Under the pieces are notes generated by a model that saw only the letters and a list, made by a program, of their open reading frames with translations, was not told the origin of the DNA and searched no databases. From Paeniglutamicibacter cryotolerans (GTDB lineage: Bacteria; Actinomycetota; Actinomycetes; Actinomycetales; Micrococcaceae), in NCBI RefSeq assembly GCF_014190875.1, contig NZ_JACHVS010000002.1, positions 186,001 through 250,000 on the forward strand: 64,000 nucleotides of DNA, in the 5' to 3' direction. Positions within the stretch are counted from its first letter, which is position 1, and every line of letters begins with the position of its first letter. This document shows, piece by piece, positions 20,963 through 29,389 of this stretch. The position numbers and the translations under genes are program-made.

Positions 20963-21816
20963 CTAGGCAGGGGTGCCTAGCATCGGATCGCTGCCGTCGC
21001 TCCATCCGCGGCCGTCGGAGAGCGTGCTGCGCGGTCGCTTCGCTGCGGGGGTTCCGGGTTCAACCGCCCAGTCGGGGGCGGAGATCCCGATGCCGTCGGC
21101 GTCGAGCAGGCCGGCATCGAACGATGGCCGGGGAACAGACCCCGCGGCGGGCCCGTAGGACGAGGCCGGGGGAGCGGTGAACGGGGTGCGGGTTCCATGC
21201 TCGGGCAGGTGTGGGTTGTCCACCACGTCGAAGAGGTTTTGGATGACCTTATAGGCGGTGTGCGGGGAATCGGTGGCCACGGCGGCTGCGAATTCCTCCT
21301 CGACGGCGGCAATGCGAGCCGCCGCATCCGGGTGCTTGGCGAGCGTCGGGACAAGGCTGTCCAGCCGTTTTGCGGCGGCGAGCGTCGTCTGCGGATCGAC
21401 GGTTCCGACATCCAACAAACCTGCGAGGTGCGGGTAGGCAGCTGGTGCAGGTGATCCGTCGGGACGGCGCCAGGACAGCAGCACGGCGGAGGCGTCCAAC
21501 CGGTGGCCGGATCCACGCCGGGCCGATGCCCAGCACCCGGGTCATGAAGGCGGTGGTGCTGGAGAACAGCGGCTTGCCGTGCGGGTGGGGGCAGGAGCCG
21601 GTCGGCAGCGAGCTGCCGCCGGACGGTGGCCCGGTGCCGCCGCTCGACGAGCACGGCGAACCCGGGAGCCTCCACCGGCGTCGCGGGATCGGGGTTTCCC
21701 GGGGCGGCGCATTCCGGTTGGCTGGTACTCGTGCTGCCCGGCTTGGCGCGGTTTGGCCGGGTGTGGCCAGGGGTCCGGGCGGGATTGTGGATAACCCGTC
21801 CGGCGTCATGGCGGTC
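20963..21816 (-). pseudogene. Conserved hypothetical gene broken by two apparent frameshifts
   Basis: No single frame covers this locus, but three coherent segments join end to end on the minus strand. Segment 1 (frame through 21675) contains EAPGFAVLVERRHRATVRRQ LAADRLLP after a Thr/Ser/Pro-rich stretch. It passes near 21590 into a second frame (PHGKPLFSSTTAFMTRVLGI GPAWIRPPVG). That passes near 21500 into a third frame (LDASAVLLSWRRPDGSPAPA AYPHLAGLLDVG), which runs to a stop at 20963. All three have strong GC3 bias in their own frame only. Both shifts have the same sense (one extra base each, or two missing); the first is at a C-run. Whether this is decay or sequencing error cannot be told. 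The upstream start is unclear. I do not recognise the family. Confidence 0.55.
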
Positions 21817-21880
21817 TCAGGGATGTCATGCCGGGCCGCCGCGGGTCATCGTGTCGTGGGTGCTGGGTAGACTGGATGCC

Positions 21881-22546
21881 ATGACCTCCAGAACTTCGGC
21901 CCCCGGCCGCGACCTGCACAGTGCCCTGGACCGCGCGGGCTTCTACCCGCGCATGGTTGCCGACGTCGTCGAGGACGCGCTGGACGGCCGCGACCCGGTG
22001 TCGCACCTGATCCACCTCGAAACGCACTTCGACCGCAACGAGGTGCACCGCCACATTACCGTGCTGGTGCTCACCGCCGACGTGTTGGTGATAGCCCACG
22101 TCGATGACCAGATGCTCGATGACATGGGCGAACAGGTGATGGCGCAGGTGTCCACCGAAACGATTCCCGTCTCCCGGATCGCTTCCGTGGTGCTCAGCTA
22201 CGTCTACCACCAGCCGCAGAACTACAAGTCGAGCGACAAGATCCGCGAATTGACGGTGGGCATGTCCTGGTCCGGCGGCCAGCGCATCGACCTGGCACCG
22301 GCCGGGTGTGGGGATCCTGAGTGCGATGCCGATCACGGCTACACCGGCACCTCGCAGCAGGAGGACCTGGTGCTGCGCGTCAGTGCCGAGGCGGACGGAG
22401 CCGGAGCCGTGGAGGACGCGCGCACGTTCGCCAAGGCCCTGCGCCGGGCCAGCATCTCACCAGCCGAGGTCCACGCGCCCTCGGTGGCACCCGAGCAGCG
22501 CGGCCGCGTCGGCTCGCGATTTGCCCGCGGCCTGCACCAGGGCTAG
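21881..22546 (+). CDS. DUF5998 family protein
   Basis: A 221-residue soluble protein starting MTSRTSAPGRDLHSALDRAG. The body (FYPRMVADVVEDALDGRDPV, then a beta-rich HRHITVLVLTADVLVIAHVD) matches the actinobacterial DUF5998 family, whose function is unknown. A Cys/His cluster (CGDPECDADHGY, about residue 145-157) might bind a metal. The ATG at 21881 begins the conserved part, although the frame is open further upstream. It is followed after seven bases by the phosphodiesterase gene, probably in one operon. Confidence 0.85.
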   Translation: MTSRTSAPGRDLHSALDRAGFYPRMVADVVEDALDGRDPVSHLIHLETHFDRNEVHRHITVLVLTADVLVIAHVDDQMLDDMGEQVMAQVSTETIPVSRIASVVLSYVYHQPQNYKSSDKIRELTVGMSWSGGQRIDLAPAGCGDPECDADHGYTGTSQQEDLVLRVSAEADGAGAVEDARTFAKALRRASISPAEVHAPSVAPEQRGRVGSRFARGLHQG

Positions 22547-22553
22547 AGGGCGG

Positions 22554-23726
22554 ATGAACGCCGGATACGTTCCCGCCATGGACCTACCACCGGCACCGCC
22601 CTATGGCGGAGCGACGCTGGACCAGGTGCTGCCCAGCGCTGCGGCCGTCCTGGGCGTGCCCGGATTCGAGAACACGCTCGGGCTTCCGGCGGCCCGGAGG
22701 ATCTGTGTGGTGATGGCCGACGGGCTGGGCAAATCCCTGCTGAAATCCCGCGGCGGCCATGCCCCGTTCCTGCGCCAGAAGCTGGACGGATCGCGCACGC
22801 TGCAGGCCGCGTTCCCGACCACTACTGCCGTCTCGCTGGCATCGTTCGGCACCGGGCTGCCCCCGGGACGGCACGGGCTGGTCGGCTACGACGTGCTGGA
22901 TCCGGAACGCCGGCGCCTGGTCAATCAGCTGGGCAACTGGCCCGAGGACCTGGACCCGCTTTCCTGGCAGCCGCACCCCACGGTCTTCGAGGCGGCCGTG
23001 GACCACGGCATCCACGTGTCGACGGTCAGCCTGCCGCAATTCGCCGGCTCCCGGCTGACCCGGGCCGCACTCCGCGGGGGCGATTTCGTCCAGGCCTCCA
23101 GCCCGCAGGCCCGCGTGCGTTCGGCCACCGAGATCCTGGCCAAGCACCCGAGCGCGCTGATGTACTGCTATTGGAACGAGCTGGACAAGGCCGGGCACCG
23201 CTTCGGTGCCGGCTCCCGACAGTGGGGAGAAGCGCTGGAAGACCTGGACTCGTCGATGAAGACGTTGGCCGCCCGGGTGCCGGCCGGGACCTTGCTGCTG
23301 CTCACGGCCGACCACGGGATGGTCGATGTGGCGCAGCAGCACCGGATCGACTACTCGCAGTTCCCCGAGCTGCTCCAGGGAGTCGAAGTCACCGCCGGTG
23401 AACCGCGCGGGGTGCAGCTGCATTTCGCCGCCGAAGCCGATGCGCAGACCCGGACCCGCGTTGCCGATGCCTGGCGGGCCCGCTTTGGGAAAAAGGCCTG
23501 GGTGCTGGACCGCGAGGCGGCCATCGAACACGGCCTATTCGGTGCCGTGGACGATGCGGTGCGCCCGCGGATCGGCGACCTGCTGGTGCTGGCCGCCGAT
23601 GAGGTGGCGTTTTACGATGGGCGTCGGGCCAAGCCCGAATCGTTCAACATGGTCGGTCAGCACGGGTCGCTGACGCGGGCCGAGCGCGAGGTCCCGTTGT
23701 TGACGCTGGTGGCGCCCCGGCGCTGA
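22554..23726 (+). CDS. Alkaline phosphatase superfamily nucleotide pyrophosphatase/phosphodiesterase
   Basis: A 390-residue hydrolase with metal-binding motifs of the alkaline-phosphatase/NPP superfamily: MADGLGKS (first Asp), PTTTAVSLASFGTGLPPG (the Thr nucleophile region, about residue 85-100), DKAGHRFG, TADHGMVDV and a late GQHGSL. Such enzymes hydrolyse phosphodiester or phosphomonoester bonds using two zinc ions. No signal peptide is apparent, so it is probably cytosolic. The start at 22554 lies seven bases after the DUF5998 stop with AGAGGG just before it; ATG 22578 is an alternative. A strong terminator follows. Confidence 0.88.
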   Translation: MNAGYVPAMDLPPAPPYGGATLDQVLPSAAAVLGVPGFENTLGLPAARRICVVMADGLGKSLLKSRGGHAPFLRQKLDGSRTLQAAFPTTTAVSLASFGTGLPPGRHGLVGYDVLDPERRRLVNQLGNWPEDLDPLSWQPHPTVFEAAVDHGIHVSTVSLPQFAGSRLTRAALRGGDFVQASSPQARVRSATEILAKHPSALMYCYWNELDKAGHRFGAGSRQWGEALEDLDSSMKTLAARVPAGTLLLLTADHGMVDVAQQHRIDYSQFPELLQGVEVTAGEPRGVQLHFAAEADAQTRTRVADAWRARFGKKAWVLDREAAIEHGLFGAVDDAVRPRIGDLLVLAADEVAFYDGRRAKPESFNMVGQHGSLTRAEREVPLLTLVAPRR

Positions 23727-23735
23727 GCCTGGAAC

Positions 23736-23776
23736 GAAAAGCGGGGCCGGTTCAATGAACCGGCCCCGCTTTTCGC
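23736..23776. terminator. Perfect 19-bp hairpin terminator between convergent genes
   Basis: Bases 23736-23754 are the exact reverse complement of 23758-23776 with a three-base loop. The stem carries AAAA on one arm and TTTT on the other, so it can work as a terminator in both directions for the phosphodiesterase gene and sepH. Confidence 0.9.
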
Positions 23777-23784
23777 GTGGGCAG

Positions 23785-24936
23785 CTAGTCGTTCTTGCGG
23801 CCGAAGACGATCTCGTCCCAGCTGGGCACCGAGGAGCGGCGCTGCAGCTTCTTCTTGACCGGCCCGTCGTCGTCTGACTTATCCGGGATCAGCTCGTCCG
23901 CGGGGCGTGTGGCGGAGGGTTCAGCGTGGCCCACGGTGCGGGCTCCCGGGCCGGGGACCACCGTGATGTGGCTGGTGCGGGTTGATACCCCGTCATAGAG
24001 CCGCGGCAGCCCGTCGAGCTCCTCCGGGTCGTCGACGAGCGTGAAGTCCTCGTCGCCGGAGAGCTCGTCGTCCAGATCGTGGCTGCGCGGGTGCGCGGAG
24101 GGGATCGGGCCGCGGGAGAGCATCATGGCGAGCTGGTCGTCGGCGTCCTCGTCGGTGCCCAGGCGGTGTCCGCGGCGCGAACGCAACACGTCGAGCAGTT
24201 CCTCGGAGTCGGCGACGGCGGCTTCGAAGCCGGCATCGTCCGCCCCCGCGTCCACGTCGAAGGGGGAATCCGCCACCGCGGTGAGACGGCGGCCGGCGGC
24301 GGGTGCGTCAAGCGGCTCCAGTTCGCTGAGCACCTGGGCCCAGCGGTTGGAGTTCTGCAGCGACTTGCGTGCCGGGTGGAAGGACCAGCGCGCCTGGGTG
24401 TCCTCGTCGATGCTCCCGATGTTGGTCCGGTCGTTGGCCGCGGCCAGGTCGAATTCGGCCACCACCACCCAGGCCCCGTCGTTGGTCCGCCAGGCGTCCC
24501 AGTTCAACGAGGACGCCTCGATGCCGAAGGCGTGCAGGCGGTGCGCGACCATCTCGCCGAGGTTCGCCGGTTCCTCGCCGAATACGGCACGGTAGCCCTC
24601 GTGGGTCTGCGGGGCCGAGACTTCCACGTTGCGGGCCTGCTGGGCCACATATTCGCGTTCGGCCATCACCGGGCCCTCGTAGCGCATCACGTGGGCCAGC
24701 GGCATTCCCGATTCGGCTGCCACCTGTGCGGCGGTGCTGCCCGAGCGGATCCTGGTCTGGATTTCCCGGGGTGCGAGGACGGAGCCCTCGGGGGTCCCGC
24801 GGTCGGCCCGGGCGGCACGGATCAGCGCGGCACGCAGTGCCTCGTCGATCGGCAGCGCAAAGCCCGATCCGTCGTCGCTGCTCAGCAGCAGCTCCTCGCC
24901 GTTCTCGTGGATGCCCACCAGTCGGAGTTGACGCAT
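23785..24936 (-). CDS. sepH: Septation protein SepH (DUF3071)
   Basis: A 383-residue protein opening MRQLRLVGIHENGEELLLSS. The N-terminal DUF3071 domain (about 1-165) contains an HTH-like GSTAAQVAAESGMPLAHVMR segment and YEGPVMAEREYVA. A long acidic disordered linker follows. The short conserved C-terminal RRSSVPSWDEIVFGRK is typical. In Streptomyces, SepH binds FtsZ and promotes filament assembly during division; that role is inferred here from family. The ATG at 24936 is preceded by GGAGGGTG; the frame is open upstream but not conserved-looking. Confidence 0.9.
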   Translation of the reverse strand: MRQLRLVGIHENGEELLLSSDDGSGFALPIDEALRAALIRAARADRGTPEGSVLAPREIQTRIRSGSTAAQVAAESGMPLAHVMRYEGPVMAEREYVAQQARNVEVSAPQTHEGYRAVFGEEPANLGEMVAHRLHAFGIEASSLNWDAWRTNDGAWVVVAEFDLAAANDRTNIGSIDEDTQARWSFHPARKSLQNSNRWAQVLSELEPLDAPAAGRRLTAVADSPFDVDAGADDAGFEAAVADSEELLDVLRSRRGHRLGTDEDADDQLAMMLSRGPIPSAHPRSHDLDDELSGDEDFTLVDDPEELDGLPRLYDGVSTRTSHITVVPGPGARTVGHAEPSATRPADELIPDKSDDDGPVKKKLQRRSSVPSWDEIVFGRKND

Positions 24937-25258
24937 GTATACACCCTCCACAAACCATTGTGTTTCTCGAGTAGAACTCTGCCACCCCGCACCCGGTTTT
25001 CCTACGGTATCTTCAGGTGTGGCGCGCATCGATGCGGCTATTTCCCGCATCCGGTGCCCCCGTGCGTCCGCGGGGGGCACCGATTGGCTTTTTCGGTGCC
25101 GATAGTGAACAATCTGTGCGTCACGGGCACAAAAGCGGGCCCGCCGGTGTTGTACCAACGCCGGGAGAAAACGGGGCCCCCGGGGCCCGCCGGTTCGGGC
25201 CGGACCAGTGCCCGCCACCACTTATCAGCAGCAATGACCGGAGCGTGATTCAGCAACT
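24937..25258. other. 322-bp divergent intergenic region with strong secondary structure
   Basis: This region separates divergent sepH and the DUF4193 gene. It contains the hairpin at 25052-25082 with a nearby T5. Further on is a very GC-rich stretch (about 25130-25205) in which GGGCCCGCCGG occurs twice, able to fold several ways. No gene is evident. It may hold both promoters and a structured leader for the DUF4193 mRNA. Confidence 0.45.
25052..25093 (+). terminator. Terminator-like hairpin upstream of the DUF4193 gene
   Basis: CGGTGCCCCC (25052-25061) pairs exactly with GGGGGCACCG (25073-25082), and T5 follows at 25089-25093. No plus-strand gene ends here, so it could be an attenuator in a long leader, or it could stop antisense transcription. 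Confidence 0.45.
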
Positions 25259-25561
25259 ATGGCGACCGACTACGACGCGCCGCGCAAGACCGAAGAAGAG
25301 CTCAAGGAGGCTTCCGCCCCGCCGGAACTCAAGGGGCGGCGGGCGGACTCCGGTTCCAACGTCGTCGACGAGGACGAGGCGGAGCTCGCCGACAGCTATG
25401 AGCTGCCCGGCGCCGACCTCTCCGGCGAGGAACTGCTGGTCCATGTGATGCCGGCCCAGTCCGACGAGTTCACCTGCGCCTCCTGCTTCCTGGTGCGCCA
25501 CCGTTCACAGGTGGCCCGCGAAAAGGGCGGAATGTTCTACTGCAAGGATTGCGAGGGCTGA
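25259..25561 (+). CDS. DUF4193 family zinc-ribbon-like protein
   Basis: A 100-residue acidic protein with an N-terminal disordered region and a C-terminal pair of CxxC motifs (CASC about residue 76-79 and CKDCEG at the very end), suggesting one structural zinc. The opening MATDYDAPRKTEEELKEA matches the DUF4193 family, strictly conserved in actinobacteria and of unknown function. It stands alone with a strong terminator after it. In M. tuberculosis the family member (Rv2699c, from memory) also neighbours dut and a DUF3093 gene. Confidence 0.92.
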   Translation: MATDYDAPRKTEEELKEASAPPELKGRRADSGSNVVDEDEAELADSYELPGADLSGEELLVHVMPAQSDEFTCASCFLVRHRSQVAREKGGMFYCKDCEG

Positions 25562-25574
25562 TCCCCTGGCAACG

Positions 25575-25622
25575 CGCCGATGGCGGCGGTGGCCCGAGGG
25601 CTGCCGCCGCCATCGGCGTTTT
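25575..25622 (+). terminator. Rho-independent terminator after the DUF4193 gene
   Basis: A perfect 15-bp stem pairs 25575-25589 with 25604-25618, the loop region can pair further, and TTTT follows at 25619-25622. It ends plus-strand transcription and may also shield the convergent DUF3093 gene. Confidence 0.9.
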
Positions 25623-25644
25623 CACGCGGACGGGGGATCTGCGG

Positions 25645-26127
25645 CTAGTGGGCGGGGGTGCCGCCGAATTCCAGGGCCTTGACCAGTTCCTCGGGGCGGC
25701 GGGTGGAGGTGAGCCAGTACGGGGTGGAGTCGCGCTCATCGGTGATCTCGATGCGCACCACTGGGTCGATCCAGCCGCGGATGCACATGAAGGCTGTGGC
25801 GTTCAGGCGCGGTCCGCGCTCCTGGAACGCGTCGTCGCTGCGGTGTGCCGAGGCGGCGCCGATGAATTCACGTTCGATCGAAGCGCGGCCGACCTGCACC
25901 CGGGTATCGGTGACAATGATGGACGGAGTGGAGATCATGAGCAGGACGAGCATCGTCACCAGGGTGAATATTCCGGCAGTGAGGCCCACGCCGAGTCCGA
26001 TCGGGACGAAGGCAACGCTGGCCGTGCCGGCCAGACCGAGGACAACGATCCAGATCCACCAGGCCGGCCACAGCTTTTCGCTGTACTGGACGGTGGCTGA
26101 CACGGGTGCTGAGGTGTTTTCGTGCAT
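25645..26127 (-). CDS. DUF3093 family membrane protein
   Basis: A 160-residue protein with two adjacent hydrophobic helices (WPAWWIWIVVLGLAG and GLTAGIFTLVTMLVLLMIS) near the N-terminus, then a cytosolic PH-like beta domain containing IIVTDTRVQVGRASIERE and WIDPVVRIEITDERDSTPYW. This architecture and motif order match DUF3093. The function is unknown. The start at ATG 26127 is tentative because its ribosome-binding site is poorly spaced; ATG 26139 is in frame. It is divergent from dut, as in mycobacteria. Confidence 0.88.
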   Translation of the reverse strand: MHENTSAPVSATVQYSEKLWPAWWIWIVVLGLAGTASVAFVPIGLGVGLTAGIFTLVTMLVLLMISTPSIIVTDTRVQVGRASIEREFIGAASAHRSDDAFQERGPRLNATAFMCIRGWIDPVVRIEITDERDSTPYWLTSTRRPEELVKALEFGGTPAH

Positions 26128-26292
26128 GCCTTCCAGCATATGTGCTGCGGCGCGTCGTTTTCGCCCGGTGGCGGGGCACGCAGGTGTGGGAACGACTACA
26201 GTTGATGCGGGCGTGCAAGGCACGCGCGCGGGGATCGACCTACGGCTCCCCGCCCCCCGTTTCCGATCCCGATGCTTGGAGTTCGCCACCCG

Positions 26293-26763
26293 ATGTCCGA
26301 CACCACAGTCGATATTGCCCTGAAAATGTTGGATGAGGGCCTTGAGGCCCCGTCCTACGCCCACCCCGGCGATGCCGGCGCTGACCTGCGCGCCCGCGTG
26401 GATCTCACGCTGGCTCCGGGACAGCGTGCGCTGGTGCCCACCGGTGTGGCCCTGGCGCTGCCGTTCGGTTACGTCGGCCTGGTGCACCCGCGCTCGGGCC
26501 TGGCCACCAAGCACGGGCTGACCGTCGTCAACGCGCCGGGCACCGTCGATGCCGGATACCGTGGCGAAATCTCGGTCACGCTGCTGAACACCGACGCCAC
26601 CGAACCCATCGTGCTCAAGCGCGGGGACCGGATCGCGCAGCTGGTCATCCAGCGCGTGGAGACGGCCCGTTTCATCCCCGTGGCCGACCTGGACGAAACG
26701 GTGCGCGGCGCCGACGGTTTCGGGTCCACCGGGGGATTCTCCCAGCAGCAGCCGTTACAGTAA
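26293..26763 (+). CDS. dut: dUTP diphosphatase
   Basis: A 156-residue trimeric dUTPase, which converts dUTP to dUMP and keeps uracil out of DNA. All five family motifs are present: DAGADLRA (1), [11 protein letters not shown] (2), [11 protein letters not shown] (3, with the catalytic Asp and base-stacking Tyr), [10 protein letters not shown] (4) and [11 protein letters not shown] (5, the flexible P-loop-like arm). The ATG at 26293 is preferred; an earlier start would add seven unconserved residues. DUF3710, OB-fold and DUF3159 genes follow closely on the same strand. Confidence 0.97.
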   Translation: MSDTTVDIALKMLDEGLEAPSYAHPGDAGADLRARVDLTLAPGQRALVPTGVALALPFGYVGLVHPRSGLATKHGLTVVNAPGTVDAGYRGEISVTLLNTDATEPIVLKRGDRIAQLVIQRVETARFIPVADLDETVRGADGFGSTGGFSQQQPLQ

Positions 26764-26794
26764 TCGAGCCAGGCTTTACCGAGGAGCATTACCG

Positions 26795-27499
26795 ATGATT
26801 TTCAAGCGCAAGAACAAGGCCGAAGAAACCGCAACCGAAAAAAATGCCGCCGGGGCTCCCGATGCCGCGGTGGATTCCCTCGAGGCGGCTGTCACCGCCG
26901 ACGGGCCGTTCGATGGCGATCTGGTCAAGGGCCGCGACGGCTACCTCGACCTCGGCGCCCTGCAGATCGAGCCGGTCCCCGGCATGCAGCTGCGACTCGA
27001 GGTGGAGGACTCCACCCAACGCGTGATTGCCGTGGGCCTGGAGGTCGGTGGCTCGCGCCTGCAGCTGCAGGTCTTCGCGGCACCCAAGACCGCCGGGCTG
27101 TGGGAGGGCATCTCCGAGCAGATCGCCGCAGGCATCACCGAACAAGCAGGCTCCATCGAGCGCAGCACCGGGCGCTTCGGCGAGGAAATGCTCGCCCGCG
27201 TTCCCTCGACCGCGCCCGACGGCAGCGCCGGCTACATCGCGCTGCGCTTCCTGGGCATCGACGGGCCGCGCTGGTTCCTGCGTGGCGTCATCGGTGGAGA
27301 GGCGCTCACCAACGAGGCAGAGTCCAAGGCGCTCGAGGACCTGTTGGCCCGCGTCATCGTGGTGCGCGGCGACAAGCCGATGCCCCCGGCCGAGCTGCTG
27401 CCGCTGACCGTCCCGGCCGGAGCCGTGGCCCAGGCCGAGGAATCCCCGGACGGGCTAGAACGTCCCGAGCGCGGCCCCGAAGTCACGCAGATCGGCTAA
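26795..27499 (+). CDS. DUF3710 domain-containing protein
   Basis: A 234-residue protein starting MIFKRKNKAEE with a charged N-terminal tail of about 45 residues. A globular domain follows with GPFDGDLVKGRDGYLDLGAL and RFLGIDGPRWFLRGVIGGEA, the signature of DUF3710, an actinobacterial family of unknown function. A GAGGAG ribosome-binding site precedes the ATG. It is 31 bases downstream of dut and four bases upstream of the OB-fold gene, indicating an operon. Confidence 0.92.
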   Translation: MIFKRKNKAEETATEKNAAGAPDAAVDSLEAAVTADGPFDGDLVKGRDGYLDLGALQIEPVPGMQLRLEVEDSTQRVIAVGLEVGGSRLQLQVFAAPKTAGLWEGISEQIAAGITEQAGSIERSTGRFGEEMLARVPSTAPDGSAGYIALRFLGIDGPRWFLRGVIGGEALTNEAESKALEDLLARVIVVRGDKPMPPAELLPLTVPAGAVAQAEESPDGLERPERGPEVTQIG

Positions 27500-27503
27500 C
27501 CTG

Positions 27504-27899
27504 GTGCCTCCAACAAGCACGCCCCCCGGCGGGGCGGGCCCGGTGATGCTCGGCGCCCTGGCCGAACTGCCCGAACGCGGGCGGGTCGTCCTGAACGGGT
27601 ACGTCGACGCGATCACCATCCAGCCCGGCACCTCTGCACCGGCCTTCACCGCCATCGTCTCGGACCACCCGGCTCCACCGGGTGGCCGCCGGCGCCCCGC
27701 GGCGCAGGTGCGGCTGATCTGGCTGGGCCAGCGCAGGGTTCCGGGCATCTTCGCCGGCTCGCGGCTGCGCTGCGAGGGCATGGTCGCGCTGGTCGATGGC
27801 ATTGCGACGATCCACAATCCGCGCTATGAAATCCTGCCCGATCCCCACGCAGCATCCGGGGCGGGCGCCCGAACCGAAGGACGTACGGAACAGCCATGA
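27504..27899 (+). CDS. OB-fold nucleic-acid-binding domain protein
   Basis: A 131-residue protein whose core (VVLNGYVDAITIQPG, then AQVRLIWLGQRRVPGIFAGS and RLRCEGMVALVDGIATIHNP) has the five-strand pattern of an OB fold as in RecG- or tRNA-binding modules. A single-strand nucleic acid role is inferred only. The GTG start four bases after the DUF3710 stop lacks its own ribosome-binding site; ATG 27546 is an alternative. The stop overlaps the next ATG (ATGA). Confidence 0.82.
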   Translation: MPPTSTPPGGAGPVMLGALAELPERGRVVLNGYVDAITIQPGTSAPAFTAIVSDHPAPPGGRRRPAAQVRLIWLGQRRVPGIFAGSRLRCEGMVALVDGIATIHNPRYEILPDPHAASGAGARTEGRTEQP

Positions 27900-28648
27900 G
27901 CCAGCACCCCGATCCCGCCTCCGAACCGGAGCAGCCCGGGCAGCAGAAGCCCGAGCAGCCTTCGGCCGAGGACATCGCCCGCAACATCTCCCGCAATGCG
28001 GGCATCGAACGCGGCGCCAACGGGCAGATCGACGTGCTCAAGACCATGGGCGGGGTGCGTGGACTCATCGAGTCGTTGGCCCCCGGGGTGGTCTTCCTCG
28101 TGGTGTTCACTATCGGCCAGAACCTGAATCCGGCGCTGATCGCCTCGCTGGCCGTCGCCCTGGCGTTCACCATCGCCCGGCTGGTGCGCCGCGGCTCGCT
28201 CACCCAGGCCCTGACCGGGCTGGCAGGCGTGGCGATCTGCGCCGTCTTCTCCCGTGCCTCGGGCAACGCCAAGGACTATTACGTGCCGGGATTCTTCACG
28301 AACATCGGTTACGGAGCGGCGCTGATCACCTCGATCCTGGTGCGCTGGCCGTTGATGGGCCTGATCTTCGGCTTCATCCGCGGCGGCGGCATCGAATGGC
28401 GCAAGGACCCGGCCGCGGTCCGTCTCTACGCGTACGCCACCTGGGCCGTGGCGGCAGTGTTCATCGCCCGGCTGGCGGTGCAGGTACCGCTGTACTTCGC
28501 CGATAACGTCCCGGCGCTCGGTGCGGCGCGGCTGGCCATGGGCGTTCCGCTGTATGCCGCCGGTTTGTGGGCGGCGTGGATGATTTCCCGCGCCGCGGCG
28601 CCGGCCCCCGAAAAGGCCGGGGGGTCCGGGCCGGTGGCCGGAGCGTAA
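27896..28648 (+). CDS. DUF3159 domain-containing membrane protein
   Basis: A 250-residue protein with a Gln/Pro/Glu-rich cytosolic N-terminus of about 55 residues, then five or six hydrophobic helices (from about residue 60). It includes SLAPGVVFLVVFTIGQNLNP and the polar loop KDYYVPGFFTNIGYGAALI, matching DUF3159. The function is unknown. In other actinobacteria it sits next to the TrkA regulators. Its start overlaps the OB-fold gene by four bases. It is convergent with the trkA pair. Confidence 0.9.
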   Translation: MSQHPDPASEPEQPGQQKPEQPSAEDIARNISRNAGIERGANGQIDVLKTMGGVRGLIESLAPGVVFLVVFTIGQNLNPALIASLAVALAFTIARLVRRGSLTQALTGLAGVAICAVFSRASGNAKDYYVPGFFTNIGYGAALITSILVRWPLMGLIFGFIRGGGIEWRKDPAAVRLYAYATWAVAAVFIARLAVQVPLYFADNVPALGAARLAMGVPLYAAGLWAAWMISRAAAPAPEKAGGSGPVAGA

Positions 28649-28720
28649 GGCAGCCGGACGCGCTTGATGGCGAGGGAAAATGCCGGTTCGGAGCGCAGGG
28701 GCCGGAGCGCCGTGAACCGC

Positions 28721-29389
28721 TCAGGCCTGGTGGTGCGGGCGCAGCACGGTGCGCAGTTCGGCCTCGGCGGCGATGGTCGTGACGAAGAACAGCTCGTCGC
28801 CGCCTTCGATGACATCGTCCTGGCTCGGGGTGATGGGGGAGTCGTCGCGCAGGATCGCCACCACCGTGGAATCGACCGGCCAGGCGACGGCGCCGAGCGT
28901 GCGCCCGATGAGCGGCGAATCGTGCGGGACGGTGAATTCGACGATCGAGACGACGCCGGACTGCAGCGTCATCAACCGGACCAGATCCCCGATCTCCACG
29001 GCCTCCTCGACCAAGGCAGTCATCAGCCGCGGCGTGCTCACCGCCACATCCACGCCCCAGGAATCGTCGAACATCCAGTCGTTTTTCGGGTTGTTCACCC
29101 GTCCGACGGTGCGCCCGACGCCGAACTCGGACTTCGAGAGCAGCGAGACGACCAGGTTCACCTTGTCGTCCCCGGTGGCGGACACCACGACATCGACGTC
29201 CTGGAGCTTGGCCTCCTTCAGCGTGCTCAGCTCGCAGGCGTCGCCGAAGAGCCAGCGCGCACCCTGAACACCCGAGCGGCCGACTACTTCGGGCTTCTCG
29301 TCGATCAGCAGCACGTCGTGGCCGTTATGCAGCAGTTCCTTGGCGATGGAGCAGCCCACCGAACCGGCTCCGGCAATAACTACCTTCAT
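28721..29389 (-). CDS. TrkA-family potassium uptake regulator, second of pair (CeoC-like)
   Basis: A 222-residue cytosolic RCK protein. The RCK_N Rossmann fold begins MKVVIAGAGSVGCSIAKELL, with the GxGxxG NAD(H)/nucleotide motif and an acidic residue after the second strand (DVLLIDEKPE). A C-terminal TrkA_C domain follows (about 135-222). Such proteins gate Trk/Ktr potassium channels. Its ATG overlaps the stop of the other TrkA gene by four bases, so the two are translationally coupled and probably form a hetero-assembly. M. tuberculosis has the same pair, named ceoB-ceoC. Confidence 0.92.
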   Translation of the reverse strand: MKVVIAGAGSVGCSIAKELLHNGHDVLLIDEKPEVVGRSGVQGARWLFGDACELSTLKEAKLQDVDVVVSATGDDKVNLVVSLLSKSEFGVGRTVGRVNNPKNDWMFDDSWGVDVAVSTPRLMTALVEEAVEIGDLVRLMTLQSGVVSIVEFTVPHDSPLIGRTLGAVAWPVDSTVVAILRDDSPITPSQDDVIEGGDELFFVTTIAAEAELRTVLRPHHQA

